Below are positions 36,783 through 45,316 of a stretch of DNA of 59,000 bases, one piece after another. The notes under the pieces were generated by a model. It ran no database searches. It was not told the DNA's origin and was given only the letters and a program-made list of their open reading frames with translations. The stretch comes from Goleter apudmare HA4340-LM2 (lineage in GTDB: Bacteria > Cyanobacteriota > Cyanobacteriia > Cyanobacteriales > Nostocaceae), in the NCBI GenBank assembly GCA_019359495.1, contig JAHHHF010000110.1:1-59000 (forward strand), read 5' to 3'. Made by a program: the position numbers and the translations under genes. Each line of letters opens with the position of its first letter. Within the stretch, counting starts at the first letter, position 1.

Positions 36783-38468
36783 TTACAACTTTGAGAACCT
36801 CAATAACTTCAAAAAATGCGGCAGTCGAGAGCGCAATGTGTAGAATCTTGCTCTAAATCTCCCGGCGATTAAAGTATTGGGTGGATTATTACGAAGACCA
36901 TATTTTCTAACCATACTTAGCCACATAAATAGACGGTGTCGGAATGGCATGTATGGCAAGTGGGATTGTATAACCCTGTTAATTTCCATGCCATTTACAA
37001 GGGGTAAATAAACATCTGGCTCATTTAAGAATACCTTATCTACCGAAGCTAAGGGTAGTAATACTGCTGGTAAAGTAATTGCTTGGTGATAGACTTCATT
37101 TAGGACATTTTGCCAATTTTCTCCCCAATGAACTGCCTCAATTTTACTTTTTGTAGCTTGTCCTAAGGATAATCGGAAAGTTTGGTCTTCAATCAAGCGA
37201 GATAAAACATCTGTGTACTCATCAATATCTCTCACTCGAATGAGATTTCCAGACAAACCTGGCATATCAGCCCCAAGAGTTGCGCTGGCATCAGAAGAGT
37301 AGGGGTAGCGGCTTACTAAAGGTACACCAAAACTACCAGCCTCTAGCAAAGAAGTTATTGAAACGAAAGGGAAAGAGTCAACATAAATGTCAGCCGCTTG
37401 ATAAAATATAGTCGTATCTTGAGTTTCTCCATAAACTCGAATTCTTCCATCTACTTGACTAATAGCTTTGGACCAATCTTCGTCGCTATTACCTGGTCCA
37501 ATCACAATTAATACTGCTTGTTTATGATGTTTGAGTAACTGAACATGAGCATCGGCAAAGCTCGTATCACCAACTGTTCTATACTTAGCTGCTCTAGCTA
37601 TAGATAGAAGCATAGTGCAGTCTTGGTCAATTCCTAGAAGTTGTTTTGCCTCCGAACGAGAAAGTGTCCTTGGAAGGGGCTCTAAGATTGTTGGGAGGAG
37701 CATGTTTCGTTCTGACTCAATCCCCCTACGCTCTTCTGACAAGCGCATACCAGACTCACGAAGATTCGCCACCACATCGCTAATACTTACTCCAACCCAA
37801 AACCAATGGTCTCCATTATTTACGTATATTATTGGCGGCGATTCTTTTTTATTTGCAAATGCAATAGTGGGTATAACATCAAATTCCCATGTATGTATAA
37901 TGACTATATCTACATCTACTGAGCATTCATAGAGTCGTTTTGCAATAGAGGTGATTTTATCAACTCCCTCATCTAGTAGATAAATACTACCGTTCCTTCT
38001 TAACACTGTATCCTGTAAGATTGAGGGAACTTGCAAACTTCCTTGTTTTGTTAGGGCAATAGAGTGAGATCGCTCAGAATCCTGCTGAATCCAGCGCTGA
38101 AGCAATCTGGAAATCCCACCTATATGACTGACGTGTGTAGAAACGTGTAAAATTTTCTTAACTCTTTCAGTTGAAGAAGCCCCTTTTCGAGGGTAAACGC
38201 TTTTCGACATGAATCTTTGACCAATTTTGAGAAGAATATGCTCTAGCCTGGGACAACTGTAAAAACCACAATGGTTGACAACTGCATGGGCTGCTGCAAT
38301 CTGTAAGTATGCTGCCGCAGCATCCAACTGCTTTCGGCTTACTAAATCTTCAGCTTTTAAGATCAAGTTATTGAAAACCTCGAGATTTTTTGGGATCATT
38401 CGAGTGCCTTCTTCTCTCCAAATATCGAGGTTATCGTTAGTCATTAATCTAAATGATTGATTATCCAT
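36783..38468 (-). CDS. Large glycosyltransferase, GT4-like C-terminal domain
   Basis: A 561-residue protein, longer than usual GT4 enzymes. The first ~100 residues are a helical region with no recognised fold. A GT-B-like portion follows, starting at KKILHVSTHVSHIGGISRLLQRW. The donor half has MLLSIARAAKYRTVGDTSF, VYGETQDTTIFYQAADIYVDSFP and SITSLLEAGSFGVPLVSR. A C-terminal extension of about 90 residues (RLFMWLSMVRKYGLRNNPP) is specific to this protein. It is probably a glycosyltransferase of EPS assembly; the extra N- and C-terminal parts may bind an acceptor or partner. Confidence 0.8.
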   Translation of the reverse strand: MDNQSFRLMTNDNLDIWREEGTRMIPKNLEVFNNLILKAEDLVSRKQLDAAAAYLQIAAAHAVVNHCGFYSCPRLEHILLKIGQRFMSKSVYPRKGASSTERVKKILHVSTHVSHIGGISRLLQRWIQQDSERSHSIALTKQGSLQVPSILQDTVLRRNGSIYLLDEGVDKITSIAKRLYECSVDVDIVIIHTWEFDVIPTIAFANKKESPPIIYVNNGDHWFWVGVSISDVVANLRESGMRLSEERRGIESERNMLLPTILEPLPRTLSRSEAKQLLGIDQDCTMLLSIARAAKYRTVGDTSFADAHVQLLKHHKQAVLIVIGPGNSDEDWSKAISQVDGRIRVYGETQDTTIFYQAADIYVDSFPFVSITSLLEAGSFGVPLVSRYPYSSDASATLGADMPGLSGNLIRVRDIDEYTDVLSRLIEDQTFRLSLGQATKSKIEAVHWGENWQNVLNEVYHQAITLPAVLLPLASVDKVFLNEPDVYLPLVNGMEINRVIQSHLPYMPFRHRLFMWLSMVRKYGLRNNPPNTLIAGRFRARFYTLRSRLPHFLKLLRFSKL

Positions 38469-38479
38469 TTATTTTTAGA

Positions 38480-39619
38480 TTAGGCTTTTTCATAATTAAA
38501 ATGCTTTTTCAAGTTATTAATCGGCTTTTCAATGAAAACCCAAGAGGGAATGGCAATAGCGAATGAAGCCATAAACTTTAAAATAATTACCAACAACAGA
38601 GGAATCGAATCAGGAAGATTTAAATGCCAAGAGAGTATGCCATAGATAGGATTCATGAAATTATGATAAATATAGATTCCGTAACTAATTTTACCGATGA
38701 ATACTAAAGGCTTGAGTTCCAAAAGCCTTCCTGAAAGACCATTAAAGCCTCTCGCAGCTCCATTGACTAACCAGACGAAAAAGATAGCTAAAATAGTTGG
38801 TTTAATTAAAGTATTAAGCAGAATTGTTCCTTGGAAAGCGAAGGAAACAATTGTAAAAAAAATTAGTAACGGTAAGCAAATCCACAGACCAAACTTACAT
38901 AAATTTCGTTTGGTGTACTTGAATTGAGCATGATTGTGTGTGTAAAATGCCAACAATGCACCAAATCCAAGAGCATCTAAAGATGCAAGAGGAAAGACCC
39001 CAATTTGAATTGGAGTTAAACCAAAACCGTAATAGCCTATAAATCTGAATAAAGGTGACAGACTAATTGTTATAAGAATAGCTTTTAGAATCTGTTTTTC
39101 AGGCAGTAAAAGTATCACCAAAGGCCAAACTAGATAAAATTGTTCTTCCATTGCCAATGTCCAAAAATGGGTCGCATATTCATCAAATCCTTGGACAAAA
39201 ACCATGACATTAGTTGTATAAGTTAAGTGCCAAAAAAAGTCACTTCTTACCTTCTCAAATATAATCACGGCAACGGCAAGAGTAAGGTAGTAAATTGGAA
39301 AAATTCGGAGAAAACGTCGTATATAAAATCTCTGAATCGTAAATCCGATGCTTTGCTTCGTTGGGCTGATATTTCGGCATCGTAAAAGAATACCAGTAAT
39401 CAAAAAACCACTAAGAACAAAAAAGAGTGTAACTCCCGATCCCCATTCTAAAGGGAAGGCTGGTTTCCAAGAAGATAGAAAAGAACCATAAATACTTTCT
39501 GGTAAAAAATGCTCAATCATGACACCAAACAAAGCTAGTGCTCTTAGAGAATCTAGCTGAACCATATAGCCTGGACTTTTGCAAATATCCATGTTTTTTG
39601 GGGCAACAACTCGATACAC
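38480..39619 (-). CDS. Acyltransferase 3 family membrane protein
   Basis: A 379-residue membrane protein with about ten helices. It has the acyltransferase-3 signature LDSLRALALFGVMIEHF, with R and H separated by ten residues. FFVLSGFLITGILL and FYIRRFLRIFPIYYL are further family hallmarks. These proteins O-acetylate or acylate exported glycans (for example OafA, NodX). It should modify EPS repeat units at the membrane, and lies 11 bases after the large glycosyltransferase gene start on the same strand. Confidence 0.93.
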   Translation of the reverse strand: MYRVVAPKNMDICKSPGYMVQLDSLRALALFGVMIEHFLPESIYGSFLSSWKPAFPLEWGSGVTLFFVLSGFLITGILLRCRNISPTKQSIGFTIQRFYIRRFLRIFPIYYLTLAVAVIIFEKVRSDFFWHLTYTTNVMVFVQGFDEYATHFWTLAMEEQFYLVWPLVILLLPEKQILKAILITISLSPLFRFIGYYGFGLTPIQIGVFPLASLDALGFGALLAFYTHNHAQFKYTKRNLCKFGLWICLPLLIFFTIVSFAFQGTILLNTLIKPTILAIFFVWLVNGAARGFNGLSGRLLELKPLVFIGKISYGIYIYHNFMNPIYGILSWHLNLPDSIPLLLVIILKFMASFAIAIPSWVFIEKPINNLKKHFNYEKA

Positions 39620-39733
39620 ATTCTAATCTTTTAGAATGGTCTAAAATCAATAAAAAATTCATCAATAACAATGTTTTGTGAAACCAAAATTCACTTATGC
39701 ATCGTTGTAAGCTTCCCCTTCACAGAAGCCTAC

Positions 39734-40687
39734 TTAGCGTGAAAGCCATGTACGAATCTTGTTGATCTCTTCTTTATACGGGAGCAATAGTTTTCGGGCG
39801 TGATTGCGGACGTAGTTACGGACTCCACTCTCGAATCTATTGTGTATTATACGATCAACACTACCCACAGCAGATGCATTGAGTGGTGAACGATCAATTT
39901 TCTGATAGCAGTAGTAGGATAGAATGTTTGGTAGGCGACGGAAACCGGTCTGCCGGACATGACGTATCACCGGATAGTGAGCAGTGTAGAGATGCCACTG
40001 AGACGTAGTTGGAGAAGACGGATTCCGACTAACAACGTTGAACACCAGATACCCGCCAGGTTTGAGACTCTGATGTAGTCGGTGCAGAACTGTAGGAATA
40101 TCGGCAACATGAACCATAACATCGAATCCAGTGATCAGGTCGTATGTATTTGGCAGAAGTTGGTCGGTTTCAAAATTGTAAAACGTACTTTGTATTCCTC
40201 GCTGTTCAAACCGCCAACGCACGAAGTTTATAGCCGTCTTCGAAACATCAGCCAGATCAGTCTGCCACCCGAGAGCATTGAAAAATAGGCTGGCAGTTCC
40301 AGCACCACAGCCGAAATCGAGGTGATGCCCAGTGGGAAAATTCTGGAAGGTGTGTGCAATCTCGACAGCAGCGTGTGCAATATGGGGCTGTGCTTGGTCG
40401 GCATGATGCCTCAGCGTGCCAAAGAGCCAGTATGTCTGAGCTTGATAGAAGCGGTAGATATCGTCAGGTGTCGATTGACCCGTCTTAAGCCACTCCTCGT
40501 TGACAATCTCTGCGGAGTTTTTGCATATCCAGCGAACCTTCTCTGGAGACAACTCAAAGTATCTGCCAAGCTCGTCGAAGATTCCTTCGTGTGGGTCTGT
40601 AAAGTGATCGCCAGTGAGACAGCGTCGCCAGATGTCCAAAAGCTCCTGACGGTTAAGTTGTATTGGGCAACTTGTAACGATGTCCAT
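39734..40687 (-). CDS. Class I SAM-dependent methyltransferase
   Basis: A 317-residue protein with the SAM motif HLDFGCGAGTASLFF at about residue 125, motif II-like TDLADVSKTAINF, and GGYLVFNVVSRNP. It is a small-molecule or sugar methyltransferase type; the substrate is unknown. The gene's base composition and codon choice look visibly richer in G+C than its neighbours, suggesting recent acquisition, but I did not compute this. It ends about 110 bases before the acyltransferase-3 start and begins 9 bases after the GT2 stop. Confidence 0.88.
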   Translation of the reverse strand: MDIVTSCPIQLNRQELLDIWRRCLTGDHFTDPHEGIFDELGRYFELSPEKVRWICKNSAEIVNEEWLKTGQSTPDDIYRFYQAQTYWLFGTLRHHADQAQPHIAHAAVEIAHTFQNFPTGHHLDFGCGAGTASLFFNALGWQTDLADVSKTAINFVRWRFEQRGIQSTFYNFETDQLLPNTYDLITGFDVMVHVADIPTVLHRLHQSLKPGGYLVFNVVSRNPSSPTTSQWHLYTAHYPVIRHVRQTGFRRLPNILSYYCYQKIDRSPLNASAVGSVDRIIHNRFESGVRNYVRNHARKLLLPYKEEINKIRTWLSR

Positions 40688-40696
40688 ATATATTTC

Positions 40697-41563
40697 TTAT
40701 GTAGTGTAGATAAGTTGTCGAATCTTGCGATAAATAGTTTTGAAACGAAAAGGCCACCATAAAAGAGATATCATCCGATAATGTCGGGCAGAATTCTGGT
40801 CGCCAGCCAATTGATAACGATCTGCGATTGCCCTGTAATGGTGAGCCACATTGCGTGGACCTACCTGCTTGACAATTTCAAAAAAATGCTTATTGAATAC
40901 TTGCCTGTAACCTTCGATGTCAAGCACCACGCTTTTAGACATGGTGTCATCACCACGACAATCATAGATAAATGTAGGCTCTGCTACAAAACCAAAAGGA
41001 TAATATTTTGCCAATCGGATGGCCGTATCCCAATCTTGATAAGAAATAATTTGTTCATCTAAATAACCGACTTTTTCAAGTGCTTCCTTTGCAATTAAAA
41101 GTCCCGAGAATAATGGTCCAGGATCAATCAACATATCTCGATAGACGTAGCCATTCAATGGTGAAACTCCATAAGCAGTCATGCTTTTATCTTTTCTTAA
41201 AACTTCGCATTCGGAATGTACAACTTTCACCCCTTGACTTTGAGCAACCAATATTCGCACTTCCAGACTATTTGGCGTAAAATAGTCATCTGAATCTAAG
41301 AAAGCAATCCATTCTCCCTGGGCTGCCTTAGCACCTGTGTTTCGAGCAGCCTGAGCGCCTCGATTAGTGTCATGACAGAAGTAATGAATCCTGGATTCTT
41401 CTTTAGAAAGGGACGCAACGACTGATTCTGTATCATCTCTAGAACCATCATCAACAACAAGAATCTCAAAGTCTTGATGGGTTTGCCCCAAGATACTTCG
41501 TATAGCTTTCTCAATTACGAGACCGCGCTTGTAAGCAGGTATTACAATAGATATAAGAGACAT
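40697..41563 (-). CDS. Glycosyltransferase family 2
   Basis: A 288-residue GT-A enzyme from the ATG at 41563, which has GGAG about 9 bases upstream (the frame continues 27 bases further without support). N-terminal SIVIPAYKRGL and ILVVDDGSRDD are followed by IAFLDSDDYFTP for metal and nucleotide-sugar binding, then the catalytic region SYQDWDTAIRLA. Predicted EPS glycosyltransferase. It lies between the FkbM gene and the GC-richer methyltransferase gene. Confidence 0.93.
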   Translation of the reverse strand: MSLISIVIPAYKRGLVIEKAIRSILGQTHQDFEILVVDDGSRDDTESVVASLSKEESRIHYFCHDTNRGAQAARNTGAKAAQGEWIAFLDSDDYFTPNSLEVRILVAQSQGVKVVHSECEVLRKDKSMTAYGVSPLNGYVYRDMLIDPGPLFSGLLIAKEALEKVGYLDEQIISYQDWDTAIRLAKYYPFGFVAEPTFIYDCRGDDTMSKSVVLDIEGYRQVFNKHFFEIVKQVGPRNVAHHYRAIADRYQLAGDQNSARHYRMISLLWWPFRFKTIYRKIRQLIYTT

Positions 41564-41596
41564 AATAATATTGCTCCTGGAATACTGCAAGAATGA

Positions 41597-42358
41597 TTAG
41601 TTTAGTAATCTCCTATTTATCTCTATCATGTGCTGAGAAATGAATAGGAGATTTGTCCACCGCAAATGAGGCTCTCCTTTAGCCCAGTCTTCACTCATTT
41701 GTTCGTAGATTCCGAAGAGAAAATACTTATGAGACTCAAGAAATTTCTTCAGAAATTCAAGTGGCACATGCCGGTTATTATTAGGGTTCATACCAGCTTC
41801 CACTTGCACGCAGTCTATCCTCTGTTCCGTTAACATATTCACAGCAACTTTCAAAACTTCGAGATCTCCTCCCTCTGTATCAATTTTGAGGTAACTGATG
41901 CGATCGATTTCCTTTGCATAACAGAATTCATCCAATGTGACAACATCTACTGATTCAGTCAGCACATTACTGTTTATGGCTGACTCCTTCGACTGATTTA
42001 ATAGAAAGAACATATCAGAGTAGCCACCTTGGAGAACCATCTTGCCCCTGCCCTTTGCAGAACCAAAAGCTAGTTGGTAACAATCAACATGCTTATTACC
42101 TTTTAAATTATTTTGAAGCTGACGAAATGTAACACTCACTGGCTCAAAGCAATAAATGTGAGAATTTGGGAACTTGTCCAAATAGAGCTTTGAGGACTCC
42201 CCCACATTTGCGCCTATGTCAAAAATAATGTCAGCGCGATACCTTCGCAAGGATTTGGCGATGTCTCGAATTGGATCGACACCGTGAGGTACTGAACGAT
42301 ATATATGAGTACCGGTCAGTTGTTCTACTAATTGCTTTGCCATACTTCTTAGAGTCAT
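41597..42358 (-). CDS. FkbM family methyltransferase
   Basis: A 253-residue SAM-dependent methyltransferase from the ATG at 42358, which overlaps the preceding stop as ATGA and has GGAG at good spacing; an ATG 18 bases upstream is possible. Motifs are IIFDIGANVGESSKLY, IYCFEPVSVTFRQL and ISYLKIDTEGGDLEVLK. In the operon it directly follows the dimethylformamidase-like gene. It probably methylates a sugar hydroxyl of the polysaccharide. Confidence 0.92.
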   Translation of the reverse strand: MTLRSMAKQLVEQLTGTHIYRSVPHGVDPIRDIAKSLRRYRADIIFDIGANVGESSKLYLDKFPNSHIYCFEPVSVTFRQLQNNLKGNKHVDCYQLAFGSAKGRGKMVLQGGYSDMFFLLNQSKESAINSNVLTESVDVVTLDEFCYAKEIDRISYLKIDTEGGDLEVLKVAVNMLTEQRIDCVQVEAGMNPNNNRHVPLEFLKKFLESHKYFLFGIYEQMSEDWAKGEPHLRWTNLLFISQHMIEINRRLLN

Positions 42359-44244
42359 GCTTTTTTCTCCGTACATTCATATAAAATATGAGTAGATGGG
42401 GTTTGAGGTTTAGCTCCCATATCAGCAAACACATTAACTGCGATTTGCTGAGCGCGAGAATCAACACGAGGACTTGTAATCCTTGATCTATCTATCCAAA
42501 GGCTTTTCATTTTTCTCAGCCAACTTTTCACTTTTCTCAGCCAACTGCTTTCCACAGGAGGATTCATAACCCAGTTGCTATCTAAGCCCCATACCCACTG
42601 AATGGAGCCGATGGAAAAGACTTTGGCTCCACTGGCAGATGTGTAACGCACGGCATTGGAGATCGCTGTATTGGTTCCTGGAGGCACTTGTGGTAGTAAT
42701 CCTTGGAATTTTACAGGCGATTGCGATAATACAACCAGTCCTTCTGGGACAAAGTTGTTGTTTAGCAATCCATCCCACTCATAGCCCACTAAACCCGTAA
42801 GTTTATCTCCATTTTTAAGTCCAGTATGGGCATAGTAAGGATCGGAGGCATTGCTGACTACATAATCAAAACCCTTGAAAACATTACCAGCCCCCCAATC
42901 TCCAACATATCCAACTCCCAACAATTCGTTTTCTGGTCGATTGACTTCTGGATTCCGAAAAAGTGTGGTGGCTGCAGTAGGGTTTGTTGAAGCAATGGGA
43001 TCGAGTGACGCGCCAGTGCCGATCCCTGAAGTATCTTTATAGATGGTTATCACGCGATTCGCTTGTCCGCTACTGCAAGGATCGAACCGAACTTGCCAAT
43101 AGGCAGTGTTAGCTGAGAAGAAGGCTAGGTTAATACCATTGTCTCTGGCTTGTTGGACGTTATTGCGCTGATCCATCGACCAGTACTCATCATGACCTAC
43201 CGAGAGAAATATTTTCTGGGAATACAATTGCCAGGGATTGGTATTCACATCTAAGTTGGTGTAATAGGAGACATCATAGCCTTGGGATTCCAGCCAGCGC
43301 GTCATGTTGTACTCCCAGGTCAACATATTGTTGAACTGTTCTGAACCAAAATCAGAACCATATTGGAAGGGTCGATCAAAAGATACTTGGTAAGCGCGTG
43401 TGCCACCATTACTGTTGAAGTCATAGACGCTGTAGCCACCAATATTGTTGTAAGCTACGGCCGTGTTAATGGCATCCTGGAAGCCCAAGTCTGCCGGGCG
43501 ATTATCATCCCGCAACACAAACTGGATGTAATTTTGCTTGCCCGTTCTGCTTTCAGTTAACTTTACCAGATAGAGACCAGTAGTCCATTCTGTGCCAGTT
43601 TGCAGAGTATAGGAGGTATTCCATTTGTACTCAACTAGATTGGTAATGGCATTTGTTATGGTAGGACTTACTTGAGTCACCCCATTGAGCCCCGTCACAC
43701 TGGCTATCAGCCTACCTCCCGTGCCACTATAGTACCCCAAGCGATAGACATCGAGGTTGTATTGTCCGGCTTGAGCCAGGGAAATCTTCAGGTTTAAGGC
43801 TTGTCCTTTGTTGATACTGGTTGCATCCCCATAGCCAGCAATCTCATTATTCATAGCCGGGTTTGTGATTTTCCAAGCGGTTGTCCCAGCCTTTTGATTT
43901 TCCAGGACGATCGCATTTTGAGCCGTGACACTCACCCCCGGACTAGCAATGTATTTGCTGGTACCCAATGAACCGATGCAGCTTGCCAACATCCGCACCT
44001 GCTGTTCTAGTAAAGAATTTGTTAATGTTAGTGACTGGGTTGTTTCTCCAACAATATCGCTCCAACTGCCGTTCACTGACTGTTGCCATTGGTAGTTCAT
44101 GGTCACCCCTCTCAAAGTTAAACCATTATTGTCTAAAATACTCGCAACTAAAGTGTGTCCAACTGTAGCACTACCCCTGATAATCACAAGACAAGTACCT
44201 TTTTCTTCCCAAAGACTTAGTAAATCATCAGAAATTTTTTTCAT
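42355..44244 (-). CDS. N,N-dimethylformamidase beta-subunit-like protein with N-terminal Ig-like segment
   Basis: A 629-residue protein from the ATG at 44244 (TTG 44250 is also in frame). Residues ~20-100 resemble an Ig-like repeat module (ATVGHTLVASILDNNGL, MNYQWQQSVNGSW). From about residue 105 the rest fits the large C-terminal domain of dimethylformamidase beta subunits, including GYYSGTGGRLIA, GLYLVKL, GGYSVYDFNSNGG and the likely active-site segment SVGHDEYWS. That family has a mononuclear iron amidase site. There is no signal peptide and no second subunit. Near the C-terminus SWLRKVKSWLRKMKS is a short tandem repeat. Sitting inside an EPS operon it may deacylate N-acyl sugars (inference). 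Confidence 0.82.
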   Translation of the reverse strand: MKKISDDLLSLWEEKGTCLVIIRGSATVGHTLVASILDNNGLTLRGVTMNYQWQQSVNGSWSDIVGETTQSLTLTNSLLEQQVRMLASCIGSLGTSKYIASPGVSVTAQNAIVLENQKAGTTAWKITNPAMNNEIAGYGDATSINKGQALNLKISLAQAGQYNLDVYRLGYYSGTGGRLIASVTGLNGVTQVSPTITNAITNLVEYKWNTSYTLQTGTEWTTGLYLVKLTESRTGKQNYIQFVLRDDNRPADLGFQDAINTAVAYNNIGGYSVYDFNSNGGTRAYQVSFDRPFQYGSDFGSEQFNNMLTWEYNMTRWLESQGYDVSYYTNLDVNTNPWQLYSQKIFLSVGHDEYWSMDQRNNVQQARDNGINLAFFSANTAYWQVRFDPCSSGQANRVITIYKDTSGIGTGASLDPIASTNPTAATTLFRNPEVNRPENELLGVGYVGDWGAGNVFKGFDYVVSNASDPYYAHTGLKNGDKLTGLVGYEWDGLLNNNFVPEGLVVLSQSPVKFQGLLPQVPPGTNTAISNAVRYTSASGAKVFSIGSIQWVWGLDSNWVMNPPVESSWLRKVKSWLRKMKSLWIDRSRITSPRVDSRAQQIAVNVFADMGAKPQTPSTHILYECTEKKA

Positions 44245-44288
44245 ATGCAAGTTTTCAATAATTAACTGATTAAAGTCTGAGTAAGGAT

Positions 44289-45035
44289 TTATTTTTTTAT
44301 TCCTTCCAGAACAAAAAAAAATATGCCGTTTGTACTCGCAAGATGAACATGTACCTTAAAAGAATGAAAATAAATTTCATATCTTTGTTTTACTTCTTCA
44401 ATATTTTTAAAAAACCTTACATGTGAATCACAACTAAAATTGGGAACAGTACCGTAAAAGTGTTTTCCAGAAGGAATTTTACAAATTATTTTGCAATCAT
44501 TTTCAACATGCTCGAGAAATTCAGTGCAAATAACTGTATCATAGTCATATACATCATACAAATCTGTTTGAAAAGCATCCGCCACTAAAAAATCAAACTT
44601 CGGACACATCTTTTTGGCGTAGTTAATAGCTTGTTGACTGAAGTCAAAGCCTAGATAACGAGTAAGTCCCTGGTCATAAAGAAGAAGCGGTAATTGCCCA
44701 GGACCACAACCTATATCTAGCACAGAAAATGTTTTCCCATCCCTCATAATACGATCAGTTAAGATAGTCCATAGGGGATAGTAATATGATTCTGTGTAGT
44801 GCTTACTCCACAGTTCGTTTTCGTTGGTTATAAACATTTTATCGTAATAATCAGGATTTTGCTCTTTTCCTTCTTGGAAATAACTTTCATCTATAAAGGG
44901 TTGAGAATGATTTATTTTTCGATAAAATTTTATTAATACGGGTGGCAAAAATTCTTTAATTATTTGTTTGAATTTGAATGTTTTTGATTGCAAATCCTTA
45001 TGATTATCTTGAGCATTTATTTTAATATTATTCAT
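44289..45035 (-). CDS. Class I SAM-dependent methyltransferase
   Basis: A 248-residue methyltransferase with motif I SVLDIGCGPGQLPLLLY, YLGFDFSQQAINYA and the post-motif VICTEFLEHVENDC. The N-terminal ~60 residues are lysine-rich without recognised features. AGGA lies about 9 bases before the ATG. It is the first gene of the tailoring subcluster, followed by the dimethylformamidase-like gene. Target unknown, presumably a sugar or lipid-linked intermediate. Confidence 0.87.
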   Translation of the reverse strand: MNNIKINAQDNHKDLQSKTFKFKQIIKEFLPPVLIKFYRKINHSQPFIDESYFQEGKEQNPDYYDKMFITNENELWSKHYTESYYYPLWTILTDRIMRDGKTFSVLDIGCGPGQLPLLLYDQGLTRYLGFDFSQQAINYAKKMCPKFDFLVADAFQTDLYDVYDYDTVICTEFLEHVENDCKIICKIPSGKHFYGTVPNFSCDSHVRFFKNIEEVKQRYEIYFHSFKVHVHLASTNGIFFFVLEGIKK

Positions 45036-45085
45036 ATAATTTTTCCTATGGCATGAGTATTCGTTATTACTTTGTTGATATTTAT

Positions 45086-45175
45086 AGGACTACGCAATCG
45101 CCATGAGAAATCAGGGCTTTGAGATTGCTTCCTTACGTCGCAATGACAGAAATATGTAGTTAGTGCGTAAGTCCT
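45086..45175. mobile_element. 90-bp miniature element with AGGACTTACGCA-type ends
   Basis: Starts AGGACTACGCA (45086) and ends TGCGTAAGTCCT (45175). The ends are inverted copies except for one missing base. The inside carries GAGATTGCTTCCTTACGTCGCAATGACA-like sequence, seen in many dispersed bacterial repeats. It is non-coding and lies in the 281-base gap between the aminotransferase and methyltransferase genes. This fits a non-autonomous MITE; no target duplication was proven. Confidence 0.6.
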
Positions 45176-45316
45176 GATTTATACAAAAACAGTATAGGAT
45201 CGATTATCTTATTTCTTGGACTTTCCTAGTACCAACGGAAAAAAGAGAAGGATCTTACAGTCATTAAGTCAAGAAGATAGTAAATTTACTTCCGAAAAAT
45301 GTGTTACTGGCTTTGG

